Source: Rubrobacter tropicus
GTDB taxonomy: Bacteria > Actinomycetota > Rubrobacteria > Rubrobacterales > Rubrobacteraceae
Assembly (NCBI RefSeq): GCF_011492945.1
Contig: NZ_CP045119.1
Span: 4,216,001-4,280,000 of the forward strand
DNA: 64,000 nt
Direction of reading: 5' to 3'
Shown here piece by piece: positions 25,060 to 32,998 of this stretch; positions within the stretch are counted from its first letter, which is position 1; each line of letters begins with the position of its first letter. Made by a program: the position numbers and the translations under genes. The notes below the pieces were generated by a model. That model ran no database searches. It saw only the letters and a program-made list of their open reading frames with translations, and was not told where the DNA came from.

Positions 25060-25809
25060 GTGGCGGCACTGGACGGCTGGCTCGAAGGCTCGATGCATGG
25101 TTCGGCGAGCCTGGGCGTGATCCTGCTAATCAGCGCCCTGCTCGGGCTGCGCCACGCCTCTGACCCCGACCACCTCGCGGCGGTGACCACCCTCATAGCC
25201 TCGGATGAGGACCACGATAAGGTCCGCAAGGCCGGGTACATGGGTCTCTTCTGGGGCGCGGGGCACGGCACGACCCTCGTGCTTTTGGGGCTGCCGCTGG
25301 TGCTCTTCAACCGTTATTTGCCCGCGGTCGTTCAGCAGGTTGCGGAGACCCTGATCGGGGCCATAATAATCGTTCTCGCCGTGAGGCTGCTCCTGCGCTG
25401 GCGGCGCGGCCTGTTCCACGCCCACGCCCACACCCACGACGGGGATACCCACCGCCACGTCCACTCCCACGCGCGGGACGAAGCCCACGAGCACGCCCAC
25501 AAGAGGCGCACGCCGCTGGGGGCCTACGGGGTCGGGCTCGTGCACGGCATCGGCGGCTCGGGCGGGCTCACCCTGCTCCTGCTCTCGACCATCTCGGACA
25601 AGGCGCAGGCCGCGGGCGCCTTGCTGCTCTTCGCCACCGGGACGGCGGTCTCGATGGCGATCCTCTCGACCGCCTTCGGCCTCGTAATAGCGGGCGGGCC
25701 CATAGGCCGCAACTTCGAGAAGGTCGCGCCGGCGTTGGGCCTGTTCGGCGTGGCGTTCGGGGCGTGGTACGCGCTGGGCGCACTGGGGATGGTTGTGTAT
25801 CCGTTTTAG
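25060..25809 (+). CDS. NiCoT-type nickel/cobalt transporter-like membrane protein
   Basis: 249 residues, about six TM helices. LRHASDPDHLAA contains the HX4DH signature of HoxN/NixA (NiCoT) permeases in the first helix. A cytoplasmic loop (about 120-155) is strongly His-rich (HAHAHTHDGD, HRHVHSH), and HGIGGSGGLTLLL follows. Ni2+ or Co2+ uptake is likely, efflux is possible. GTG start, AGGAG upstream, 9 bases after the Nudix gene. Confidence 0.85.
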   Translation: MAALDGWLEGSMHGSASLGVILLISALLGLRHASDPDHLAAVTTLIASDEDHDKVRKAGYMGLFWGAGHGTTLVLLGLPLVLFNRYLPAVVQQVAETLIGAIIIVLAVRLLLRWRRGLFHAHAHTHDGDTHRHVHSHARDEAHEHAHKRRTPLGAYGVGLVHGIGGSGGLTLLLLSTISDKAQAAGALLLFATGTAVSMAILSTAFGLVIAGGPIGRNFEKVAPALGLFGVAFGAWYALGALGMVVYPF

Positions 25810-25860
25810 CCGTCAGCTTTCAGCCGTCGGCTTTCAGCCATCAGCTTTCGGCTTTTCGTC
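25810..25860. repeat. TCAGC-type direct repeat array
   Basis: GTCAGCTTTCAGCC, GTCGGCTTTCAGCC and ATCAGCTTTCGGC follow in tandem (about 14-bp period) after the transporter stop. Confidence 0.75.
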
Positions 25861-25914
25861 TTGAGACAGAGGATGGCAGAGATAGGGACCAGAGGTCCAG
25901 AGAGGGAGGACGCA

Positions 25915-26190
25915 ATGCCCAAGTACGTGATCGAACGCGAGGTTCCCGGGGCGGGGAGCATGTCGGCCGAGGACCTGCGGGATCTCTCGCAGACGTCGTG
26001 CAACGTGCTCAACGACATGGGACCGAGCATCCAGTGGGTCGAGAGTCAGGTGACGGACGACAAGATCTACTGCACCTACATCGCCCCCGACGAGCAGGCG
26101 ATCCGGGACCACGCCGAGCAGGGCGGGTTCCCCGCCAACCGCGTCTCTATGGTCCGCTCCACCATAGACCCGACCACGGCAGAGGCGTAG
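25915..26190 (+). CDS. DUF4242 family small protein
   Basis: 91 residues, a compact ferredoxin-like alpha/beta protein with no membrane segment: YVIEREVPGAG, IQWVESQVTDDKIYCTYIAP and AEQGGFPANRVS are typical of DUF4242. Related proteins in databases are sometimes labelled nickel-responsive; the role is unknown. ATG at 25915 is preceded by AGAGAGGAGG; the 18-codon extension lacks support. It closes the dehydrogenase/nickel-transporter stretch. Confidence 0.8.
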   Translation: MPKYVIEREVPGAGSMSAEDLRDLSQTSCNVLNDMGPSIQWVESQVTDDKIYCTYIAPDEQAIRDHAEQGGFPANRVSMVRSTIDPTTAEA

Positions 26191-26210
26191 CGGCCGGATT
26201 GCCGGCCGCG

Positions 26211-26350
26211 CCGTCAGCTATCAGCCTTCGGCGGTCAGCTTTTTGCATCGTGAAGAGTACGGGCGAGCGGGTTTCAAAACTCGTTCTTACTGAGTGATGC
26301 AGGACGATGGACCCAAGAAGGGCTGAAAGCTGATCGCCGAAGGCCGACAA
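26211..26350. repeat. TCAGC-type inverted repeat pair
   Basis: GTCAGCTATCAGCCTTCGGC near 26213-26232 is mirrored by GCTGAAAGCTGATCGCCGAA near 26323-26342 across about 90 bases. No gene lies in the gap. Confidence 0.7.
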
Positions 26351-27814
26351 CTATCCCCTCAGCGGCAGGCGTATCTGCGCGTAGGTGCCTTCGCCGGGCT
26401 CGCTCTCGATGCCGAAACGTCCGCCGTGTTGCTCCACCACGGCCCTGGTCAGGGTGAGGCCGGTGCGGGGCCGGCCACCGTCGTCGTAGGCGCCGGGCTC
26501 GAAGGCGCGGTCTATGAGCGACTGCTCGGCGCCGGCGCCGTCGTCTGCTACCTCGATCAGAAGCTCCGTGCCGTCTTCGGAGAGACGCGAACGTAGCCCG
26601 AGATGCCCGCCGTTTTCGGGCAGGGCTTCGAGCGCGTTGCGCAGGAGCTCGGCGACGGCCTCGCGCAGCTTGAGCTTGTCGACGACGGCGTGGCCGACCT
26701 CGGGGGCTATCTCGAGGTCCAGGCTGACGGCCCGCTCGGCGAACTCGTCCTGGAAGCGCATGAAGACCCTGTAGAGGAGCGCCCGGACGTCCGTGCGCGA
26801 CAGGTCGAGGTCGAGCGGGAAGCCGAACTCCGTTACCCGCGCCACCGCCTGGGAGAGTCCGTCGAGCTGGGAGATGAGCTCGCGTTGCTCTTTGGCGGCG
26901 TACGGGGTCTCGTCCTGGCTCAACTGGGCGACCCTGGAGCGCAGCTGGGAAACCAGACGGTGCAGCGTCACCCGCGAGGGCGCGTCCCGCCACGCCGCGC
27001 CGTTCTCCTCTCCGGCCCCCTCCGCAAGACCCGAGGCAAGGCCGCCCATCCGCTCCCGCCTGGAGAGGCTCTCGACCATGCCGTTGAAGGCCCGGCTCAC
27101 CGCGCCCAGCTCGTCGCTCCTCTCGGCGTCGAGGCGCCGGTTCAGGTCTCCCCTGCCCACGTCGTCGAGGGCGTCCTCTACTTCCCTCAAGGGGCGGAAC
27201 AGGTCAGAGACCAGGTAGGCCGCGAGAAGGAACAGCATTGAGACCGTGCCGAAGGCGGCGATGATCAGGACGAGCTGCGCCGTCCGCCGGACGTCCCTGT
27301 CTTTTGCCTGGACCACGTCGCGCTTCTCGCGGTCCGAGGCTATGGCCGCCTCCGTGGTCCGCTTGAAAGCGTCGAAGTTCTCCTCCTCGATCACCGCGTC
27401 GGAGAGCCTCGCGGCCTCCTCGCGCCGCCCGCTCTCCAGCAGGTCGAAGAACTCCCGCGAGTTCCCGACGATCGTCTCGTAGGCGCCCCTGACCTCCCTG
27501 ACCTGCCGCATCTCGCCCTCGGTCTCGGCCAGGTCGGACCACAGCTCGAACTCCTTGTCCACGCCCCGCAGGGCGTCCTCGAACTCCTGCCTGGCGTCCG
27601 GGTCTTCGTCGCCCAGCGCGTCCGAGACCTCGCGGGTCGCCTCCAGGGTGGCGGCCCGGATGCGCTGCACCTCCAGGCTGCGCAGGTAGTGGCCGTTGAG
27701 GTCTTCCGAGCTGCTCTGCCACTGCAGGATCACCCAGAACGTCACGCCGACGATGGTGAGCCCGAGCAGGGCCAAGACCCCGAAGGTCGTAAGCAGCTTT
27801 CTCCGCAGGTTCAT
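26351..27814 (-). CDS. Membrane histidine-kinase-like sensor, H-box not visible
   Basis: 487 residues: TM1 (about 8-30), a helical extracellular domain of four-helix type (30-180), TM2 (about 185-210), a HAMP domain (FRPLREVEDALDDVGRGDL), a helical linker and a HATPase domain (N box ELLRNALEAL, G1 VADDGAGA, G2 RTGLTLTRAVVEQHGGRFG). The region where HELRTP-type phospho-acceptor sequence should be reads LHRLVSQLRSRVAQL, with only a lone His. No response regulator is adjacent. It may use an atypical acceptor His or act as an ATP-binding scaffold. Confidence 0.8.
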   Translation of the reverse strand: MNLRRKLLTTFGVLALLGLTIVGVTFWVILQWQSSSEDLNGHYLRSLEVQRIRAATLEATREVSDALGDEDPDARQEFEDALRGVDKEFELWSDLAETEGEMRQVREVRGAYETIVGNSREFFDLLESGRREEAARLSDAVIEEENFDAFKRTTEAAIASDREKRDVVQAKDRDVRRTAQLVLIIAAFGTVSMLFLLAAYLVSDLFRPLREVEDALDDVGRGDLNRRLDAERSDELGAVSRAFNGMVESLSRRERMGGLASGLAEGAGEENGAAWRDAPSRVTLHRLVSQLRSRVAQLSQDETPYAAKEQRELISQLDGLSQAVARVTEFGFPLDLDLSRTDVRALLYRVFMRFQDEFAERAVSLDLEIAPEVGHAVVDKLKLREAVAELLRNALEALPENGGHLGLRSRLSEDGTELLIEVADDGAGAEQSLIDRAFEPGAYDDGGRPRTGLTLTRAVVEQHGGRFGIESEPGEGTYAQIRLPLRG

Positions 27815-27839
27815 CCGTCTCCCCTAACTGGTCCCCCGG

Positions 27840-29327
27840 TCACAGCGACAACCCCACCCACTGCCAGTAGCCGAAATAGAAGACCACTATAAGGACCACA
27901 TGAACCGGCAACAGGACGGCGCTCAGGCGCAAGAGGTCCGCCGGCTCGAAGGTCTCCGTGCCGCCCTCCTGGAACATCAGGAGGGCCTTGGAGCTTACCG
28001 GGAAGGTCTGGCAGTAGTCCATCCCGGCCGTGCTGATAAACAGGACCGCCATCGGGTCCAGGTTCAGGCTGTTCGCCAGGTACAAGACGGGCGGCACCAG
28101 GGCGACGGCGCGGGCGGCGTGGCTTGTCATGTAGACGTGGCTCGTTAGGGAGACGAAGGCTATGATGAGCAGGATCAGGAGCACGGAGTCGGCGTCGCGC
28201 ACGCCGCTCGCGGCAAAGAGGTTCTGGATGATCCACTCCGCGGCCCCCGAGTCTATGAGCGCCCGCCCGAGAGCTAACGCCGCCCCGACGAAGATTATGA
28301 GGTTCCACGAGACGCTCCCCAGCCCGTCCTTCCACTTCATCACCCCGATACCGGGCAGCGTCAACACGAGCGCGCCTATCATGGTTACGATAGCGATCTC
28401 GAACCCGTGCAGGCCCTCCGTGAGCCAGAGCGCCACCATCGCCACGAGCACGAGCATGGTCCTCAGCTCCGCCTTCGAGAAGGAGCCGCGGTCTTCTCCG
28501 CTCCTCATGTCGAGGCGTATCTTCCGACGTTCCTTGTTCAGGAACATGCGCGTGATGACCCAGCACGCCGCGGCGGAGGCCGCGACCCCGAAGGGCACGC
28601 CCCAGAGCGCCCACTGGGCGAAGGAGATGCGCCTGTCGGAGATCTGGGCCAGAAGATCGTTTGCTATGAGGTGCGAGCCGGCGCCTATGAGCGTGGTGAT
28701 GGTCGAGACGAGGATAACGGTCGGTATGAGCAGTGCTAAGGCGCGCGAGACCTTTCGGTCCTCCACCGCCTCGCTCACCCCCCGGAAGACGGGCATCATC
28801 ACCGCCGCCCGTCCCGACGTCGAGGGGATGACGAACGAGAGCGGCACGAGCACGGCGGTCATCAGCCAGAAGACGCCGCCCACGGAGCGGGCGCGGTTCA
28901 CGACCAGGCCCGTCAGGCGCCCGGCAAGACCTGTCCGGCGCATGGCCCCCCCGAGGACGAAGGCCCCGATCATGAGCCAGATCACGTCCGAGGCCAACGC
29001 GTCGTAGAGCTGCTCCTGCGGGCTTCCCCCGCCGATTATCGTCAGCATCACCGCCCCGAGCGCCACGTAGGCCGCGTTGAGCCTGGTCGTGGACCACAGG
29101 ATGGTCGCCAGCGCGAACCCGAAGAGGGCGACCCGCGCCTCACCCGGCAACGTCGCCGGCAACAGCACGGCCACCCCGGCGACCACCGTGAGCGCCAGCG
29201 GGAGCATGGCGTCGACCACCCACCGGAACCGCCGGCGGCCCGCCGGGGGACCCTCCTTGACGACGGCGGGGTCGCCCCTGCGGGCGTCGACCCGCTCCCA
29301 GAGGCCGGTGCCGGGCGTGCTAGCCAA
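27840..29327 (-). CDS. SLC13/DASS-family anion transporter
   Basis: 495 residues with roughly 11-12 hydrophobic segments. Repeated substrate-site blocks are VIPSTSGRAAVMMPV and SLTSHVYMTSHAARAVALVPPV, the two SNT-like signatures of divalent-anion:Na+ symporters. Substrates in this family include di- and tricarboxylates and sulfate. It starts at TTG 29327, overlapping the glycerate kinase stop by 8 bases; coupling to a glycerate kinase suggests import of a small organic acid. Confidence 0.88.
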   Translation of the reverse strand: MASTPGTGLWERVDARRGDPAVVKEGPPAGRRRFRWVVDAMLPLALTVVAGVAVLLPATLPGEARVALFGFALATILWSTTRLNAAYVALGAVMLTIIGGGSPQEQLYDALASDVIWLMIGAFVLGGAMRRTGLAGRLTGLVVNRARSVGGVFWLMTAVLVPLSFVIPSTSGRAAVMMPVFRGVSEAVEDRKVSRALALLIPTVILVSTITTLIGAGSHLIANDLLAQISDRRISFAQWALWGVPFGVAASAAACWVITRMFLNKERRKIRLDMRSGEDRGSFSKAELRTMLVLVAMVALWLTEGLHGFEIAIVTMIGALVLTLPGIGVMKWKDGLGSVSWNLIIFVGAALALGRALIDSGAAEWIIQNLFAASGVRDADSVLLILLIIAFVSLTSHVYMTSHAARAVALVPPVLYLANSLNLDPMAVLFISTAGMDYCQTFPVSSKALLMFQEGGTETFEPADLLRLSAVLLPVHVVLIVVFYFGYWQWVGLSL

Positions 29328-30486
29328 GGGCGACGTTCTCGGTCAGGCCCCGCCCGACCATCACGAGCCGCGTCACGTCTTCGGCGCAGACCGTCACCAG
29401 TTCTCCGGCGTTCTCGATTGCCTCGTCCAGGGTGCAGGGCTGCTGGAGGATGCTCAGGTACGCGTCTATGCCGTGTTCGTGGTTGATCTGGGCCCCCTTG
29501 CCGACGGTGCCGACGATGGCGACAACGGGCACCCCGTACTTCTTGGCGCGGGTGGCGATCTCGGCCGGGATCTTGCCGCGCGGGGTCTGGAAGTCTATGC
29601 CGCCCTCGGCCGTGAAGACGAGGTCCGAGCCCTCTATGAGGCTCTCGACCTCCAGGTAACGCGAGACGATCTCGTAGCGCGGATGCAACCTGGCGCCGAG
29701 CAGGGCCGAAAGCCCCGCCCCGAGCCCGCCCGAGGCCCCGTTCCCCGGCGTCTCGCGCACGTCCACGCCGAGCTCGCGCCCGATCACGTCCGCGTAGTTG
29801 TCAAGCGCCCCCGCGAGCCGCTCGACCTGCTCGGGCGTGGCACCCTTCTGCGGCCCGAAGACGCGCGCAACGCCCCGGGTCCCGCACAACACGTTGTGCC
29901 AGTTGCAGGCGACGTCTATCTCGACCTCGTCCAGACGAGGGTCGCGCCCCGAGAGGTCTATGCTCGCGAGGCGCTCAAGCTCTATACCGCCACGCCCGAT
30001 CTCTTTGCCATCTTTGTCGAGAAGCCTGACGCCGAGGGCCTGGGCCATGCCGGCGCCGCCGTCGGTGGTGCCAGAGTCCCCGCAGCCGACGAGCAGTTGT
30101 TCCGCCCCGTCGTCCAGCGCCTCCCGGATGAGCTCCCCGACGCCATAGGTCGTCGTGCCGGAAGGGTCCCTGACCTCGCGCGGCACGAGCACGAGGCCGG
30201 CCGCGGCGGCCATCTCAAGCACGGCGGTTCTCGGTCCGTCCCCGCCCAGAAAGCCGTAGTGGCCCTCGACGGGCTCGCCCACGGGGCCCGTAACCTCGAC
30301 CTGGCGCACCTCGCCGTCCGTGGCGGTCACGAGGGCCTTCGTGAAGCCCTCCCCGCCGTCCACCATCGGGGCCTTCAGGACCTCCGCATCGGGAAGGACC
30401 CGCAAGACGCCGGCCTCGATGCAATCGGCCACCTCTTCCGCCCCGAGGCTCTCCTTGAAACCCGATGGGGCCACCACGATGCGCAA
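29320..30486 (-). CDS. Glycerate 2-kinase (GlxK/GarK family)
   Basis: 388 residues. RIVVAPSGFKESL at the N-terminus, MVDGGEGFTKAL, GCGDSGTTDGGAGMAQALG and FTAEGGIDFQT are the hallmark blocks of glycerate kinases, which make 2-phosphoglycerate from D-glycerate with ATP. I start at TTG 30486, placed 8 bases after GGAAGGAAG and giving the usual MRIVVAP beginning; GTG 30495 is too close to that site. Followed by an overlapping SLC13 transporter. Confidence 0.92.
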   Translation of the reverse strand: MRIVVAPSGFKESLGAEEVADCIEAGVLRVLPDAEVLKAPMVDGGEGFTKALVTATDGEVRQVEVTGPVGEPVEGHYGFLGGDGPRTAVLEMAAAAGLVLVPREVRDPSGTTTYGVGELIREALDDGAEQLLVGCGDSGTTDGGAGMAQALGVRLLDKDGKEIGRGGIELERLASIDLSGRDPRLDEVEIDVACNWHNVLCGTRGVARVFGPQKGATPEQVERLAGALDNYADVIGRELGVDVRETPGNGASGGLGAGLSALLGARLHPRYEIVSRYLEVESLIEGSDLVFTAEGGIDFQTPRGKIPAEIATRAKKYGVPVVAIVGTVGKGAQINHEHGIDAYLSILQQPCTLDEAIENAGELVTVCAEDVTRLVMVGRGLTENVALG

Positions 30487-30538
30487 GAAAACCACTTCCT
30501 TCCGGGGGTTCTGGATCTTCTACGGAACGGGAATCGAC

Positions 30539-30751
30539 TCAGGCGGACAACGCCGCGCCGGAGGCTAAACCGGCGAGACGTCCGGCCCTCTCGTCGGCCT
30601 CCTCGCTAACCTGCCGCTCGAAGAGCGCGAGGTCCTCGTCAAAGGAACGCCCGGCCACGGACGCGTCGCGGTCCCGGAGGAGCCAGCCACGCTCGGATTT
30701 CCAGCGGCTGATATTGGTGACCTGCGCCTTCTCCTGACCCTGATGCAACAT
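30539..30751 (-). CDS. Small hypothetical protein, 70 aa
   Basis: I do not recognise it. A soluble, highly charged, probably helical protein (start MLHQGQEKAQVTN, later SFDEDLALFERQVSEEADE). The ATG at 30751 follows GGAGAG. GTTAAACGA lies 43 bases upstream, a nine-base string also found upstream of the secreted beta-repeat gene and the anti-sigma-like gene. Confidence 0.5.
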   Translation of the reverse strand: MLHQGQEKAQVTNISRWKSERGWLLRDRDASVAGRSFDEDLALFERQVSEEADERAGRLAGLASGAALSA

Positions 30752-30925
30752 ACCGTCTCTCCGATCTTCGCCGTCCTGCACTGTTTCATAGCTGTTAAAC
30801 GAGGGGTGCGGTCAGGTGGGGGGGAAAATACACGGGCAGAAGACCTGCGACCTTAAATCGTCGTTTGGTTCCGGGCGGTCGTCCGGCTCAGTCGTCCGAG
30901 GCGCCCGGACGGTTGTGGACAGCGC

Positions 30926-32065
30926 TCACCACGGGTAGCTCCGCTCGAGCCAGGCCACCGATTCGCGGAGGAAGCTATCCCCGCGCGCCCGGCGGCATTC
31001 GGCGGGTGTGGCGCGGAGATCCAGGGTCCTGTTGACGGCGGCCACCCGCTGCATCGCGTCGAAGGCACCGAGGCGGCGCTCGTGGTTGGCGGGAAGCTCC
31101 CGGACTTCTTCGTATCCCTCGAAGAGCGCCTCCCGGGCCCGCCCTTCCGCAAGTCCGGGACGCTCGCCGTGGCGCCAAAGGGGACGGAGGGCGCGTAGCA
31201 CCACGGACAGATCTAAGAGATAGTATCCGAGGCCGCACTGGTCGAAGTCCGTCACCCCAGCCCCCTCATGGCGAGCGCCGAACAGGAGGTTCTTGAGGTT
31301 GAGGTCGCGGTGTATGGGGCCGAAGACCTCGCTCCCGTGCCCCAGGTCCCCGCAGTCCCCGCGGACGCGCCGCGCCACCTCCTCGAAGACGGACATCTCA
31401 GCCGTCGAGTAGAACGTTTCACCCCTATCCCACAGCGGGGCCGAAGCCCCGAAAGGCCAGCTCCAGTCCCAGCGGGGGAGCGCGGAAGCGTCGAGGGAGC
31501 GGTAGCGCTCGGCGTGATCGTGCAGCCCGGCAGCCAGGCGGCCGACCCGCGAGAGGTCGGCGGCGGACGGCTCTCTCCTGGTCTCGCCCGGCAAGTAGCG
31601 CAACAGCGCGAAGCGCCGCGGCGGGTGGTCAGGGCGGTAGAACTCCCCATGCCGGGCCGAAACCCGCCGCAGCAAAGCCCGGGAAGGCGGCAGGCCGGCG
31701 AAGGAGACCTCGCCGACCAGCGAGCCGTCCGGCAGCGGCACCGGCTGGGGCACAGCAAGGTCCGTCTCGCGGCGCAGGGCCGAGAGCCACGAAAGCTGCG
31801 CGCGCAGCGTCTCCAGGGAGCGCAGCCCGGGCCCCGTGCGGTACCTGGGTTCCGAGCGCTCCTCTTCCCCGACCTTCGGCGGCATCCCGTACATCCTGAG
31901 GACAAAGCACCCGTGGGAGCGGGATTCGACCAGAAAGACCTGCTTGAAGCCGTGGCTCACAGGATAAAGCCGGGCGCCGCGCAAGCCGTAACGCCCGAGC
32001 GCCAGCCCCGCCAGCGCCGCCGCGCGCTCCAGACGCACCCCCTCTCCCGACCCGTTGACTAACAT
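30926..32065 (-). CDS. Aminoglycoside-phosphotransferase-fold kinase
   Basis: 379 residues. The catalytic loop GPIHRDLNLKNLLF (HxDxxxxN) and the metal-binding VTDFDQCG identify the APH/choline-kinase/homoserine-kinase fold; ALLRYLPGE is the hinge segment. The substrate cannot be assigned: relatives phosphorylate small alcohols or protein serines (SrkA type). The start is at 32065; the octamer CTCTAATG occurs 55 bases upstream, shared with the subtilase and beta-repeat genes. Confidence 0.85.
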   Translation of the reverse strand: MLVNGSGEGVRLERAAALAGLALGRYGLRGARLYPVSHGFKQVFLVESRSHGCFVLRMYGMPPKVGEEERSEPRYRTGPGLRSLETLRAQLSWLSALRRETDLAVPQPVPLPDGSLVGEVSFAGLPPSRALLRRVSARHGEFYRPDHPPRRFALLRYLPGETRREPSAADLSRVGRLAAGLHDHAERYRSLDASALPRWDWSWPFGASAPLWDRGETFYSTAEMSVFEEVARRVRGDCGDLGHGSEVFGPIHRDLNLKNLLFGARHEGAGVTDFDQCGLGYYLLDLSVVLRALRPLWRHGERPGLAEGRAREALFEGYEEVRELPANHERRLGAFDAMQRVAAVNRTLDLRATPAECRRARGDSFLRESVAWLERSYPW

Positions 32066-32119
32066 GTAGGCAACGGTAGAGGTCGCGTGTTACAGGAGAG
32101 TTAGACGCGGATTGGAAAC

Positions 32120-32127
32120 CTCTAATG
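32120..32127 (-). promoter_or_regulatory. CTCTAATG octamer, copy 1
   Basis: Reads CATTAGAG on the minus strand, 55 bases before the phosphotransferase start. Identical copies precede the two neighbouring secreted-protein genes. Confidence 0.35.
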
Positions 32128-32160
32128 TTCGCGCCGGCCACGGGCCCAGGGGACCAGAAA

Positions 32161-32186
32161 AGGGCCGCCCCGTTCGGGACGGCCCT
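32161..32186 (-). terminator. Hairpin after the secreted beta-repeat gene
   Basis: AGGGCCG(C)CCC and its near-complement form an 11-bp stem with one mismatch and a five-base loop, 29 bases beyond the stop. Confidence 0.6.
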
Positions 32187-32214
32187 CGCGCTGAGTTCGG
32201 AGGTTCGGGTAGGG

Positions 32215-32802
32215 CTAGACCCTCGTGCACTGTCCTTCCTTGTCGCCGGCGGTGTTGCCGGAACCGACCGGGGCCGGGTTGTTCGACTGGCACTGGAGAT
32301 TCTGGGAGATCCTGTTGTTCTGGATCACGAGCCCGCCGTCGTTCTGGTTGGCCTGGAAGTTGGCGAGGATGGTGTTGCCCCGCGCCACCATCCTGGCGCT
32401 ATTGGAGAAGAACTGCAGGTCGCCGTTGATCCTGGAGTTCAAGACCTGCCCGTTGCCACCCCGAAGCCCGTTCTCGAGCTGCACGCTGCCGACCACGACG
32501 GAGCCCTGCCTGAGGTAGATCGCCTGGAAGCCCTCGCTCTGGACGTTGCCCTTGACCCTGATGCCGTTGGCGAAGAGCCTCGCGCTCCGCTCGACCTTGA
32601 CCGTCCCCTCGACCTTCGTCCCGTTCAGCGTACACGTCGCGCCCTGCGGCACCCGCAAGTTGTCCACCGTGGCCCCGCCGATGGTCCCCCGGCAGACCCG
32701 CTCCTCGGCCTGCGCCGCAGACGCCGCCATCAGCAGCGCCGCCACACCCACGACCAGCGCCATTATCCCCGTCAACGATACCGAAATTATCCTGCTAGAC
32801 AT
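32215..32802 (-). CDS. Secreted beta-repeat protein, unknown function
   Basis: 195 residues. A signal peptide (about 1-32, ending AASAAQAEE) is followed by short hydrophobic/Asn-Gly strands (GTIGGATVDNLRVP, GTKVEGTVKVE, IRVKGNVQSEG, RINGDLQFF, NTILANFQANQNDG). The regular spacing suggests a right-handed beta-helix or bactofilin-like solenoid. Two cysteine pairs may be disulfides. It is last in line behind the sigma/CHAT/subtilase genes and carries GTTAAACGA and CTCTAATG upstream, as do members of that locus. Confidence 0.7.
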   Translation of the reverse strand: MSSRIISVSLTGIMALVVGVAALLMAASAAQAEERVCRGTIGGATVDNLRVPQGATCTLNGTKVEGTVKVERSARLFANGIRVKGNVQSEGFQAIYLRQGSVVVGSVQLENGLRGGNGQVLNSRINGDLQFFSNSARMVARGNTILANFQANQNDGGLVIQNNRISQNLQCQSNNPAPVGSGNTAGDKEGQCTRV

Positions 32803-32900
32803 ACCCTCGCTCCTTTTTTCCAGGCTCCGAACGACCCCGCCGGCCTCCGATAGCTCTTTGCCTTACACCCCACAAGTGCAGGTCTCGAAGTGAAAAGATA

Positions 32901-32932
32901 GTTAAACGAAGAAGTATGAGAAGACTCTAATG
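32901..32932 (-). promoter_or_regulatory. GTTAAACGA and CTCTAATG elements upstream of the beta-repeat gene
   Basis: GTTAAACGA (32901-32909) and CTCTAATG (32925-32932) occur together, separated by 15 bases, about 100-130 bases before the start at 32802. Each string recurs upstream of other minus-strand genes nearby. Confidence 0.4.
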
Positions 32933-32945
32933 AGCCCGACAAGAG

Positions 32946-32977
32946 GAGAGGCCCCGCCAGTGATGGCGGGGCCTCTC
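32946..32977 (-). terminator. 13-bp hairpin after the subtilase gene
   Basis: Perfect arms at 32946-32958 and 32965-32977 around a six-base loop, 22 bases past the subtilase stop. Confidence 0.7.
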
Positions 32978-32998
32978 GTCGGTGGGGTTGTCCCCGGG

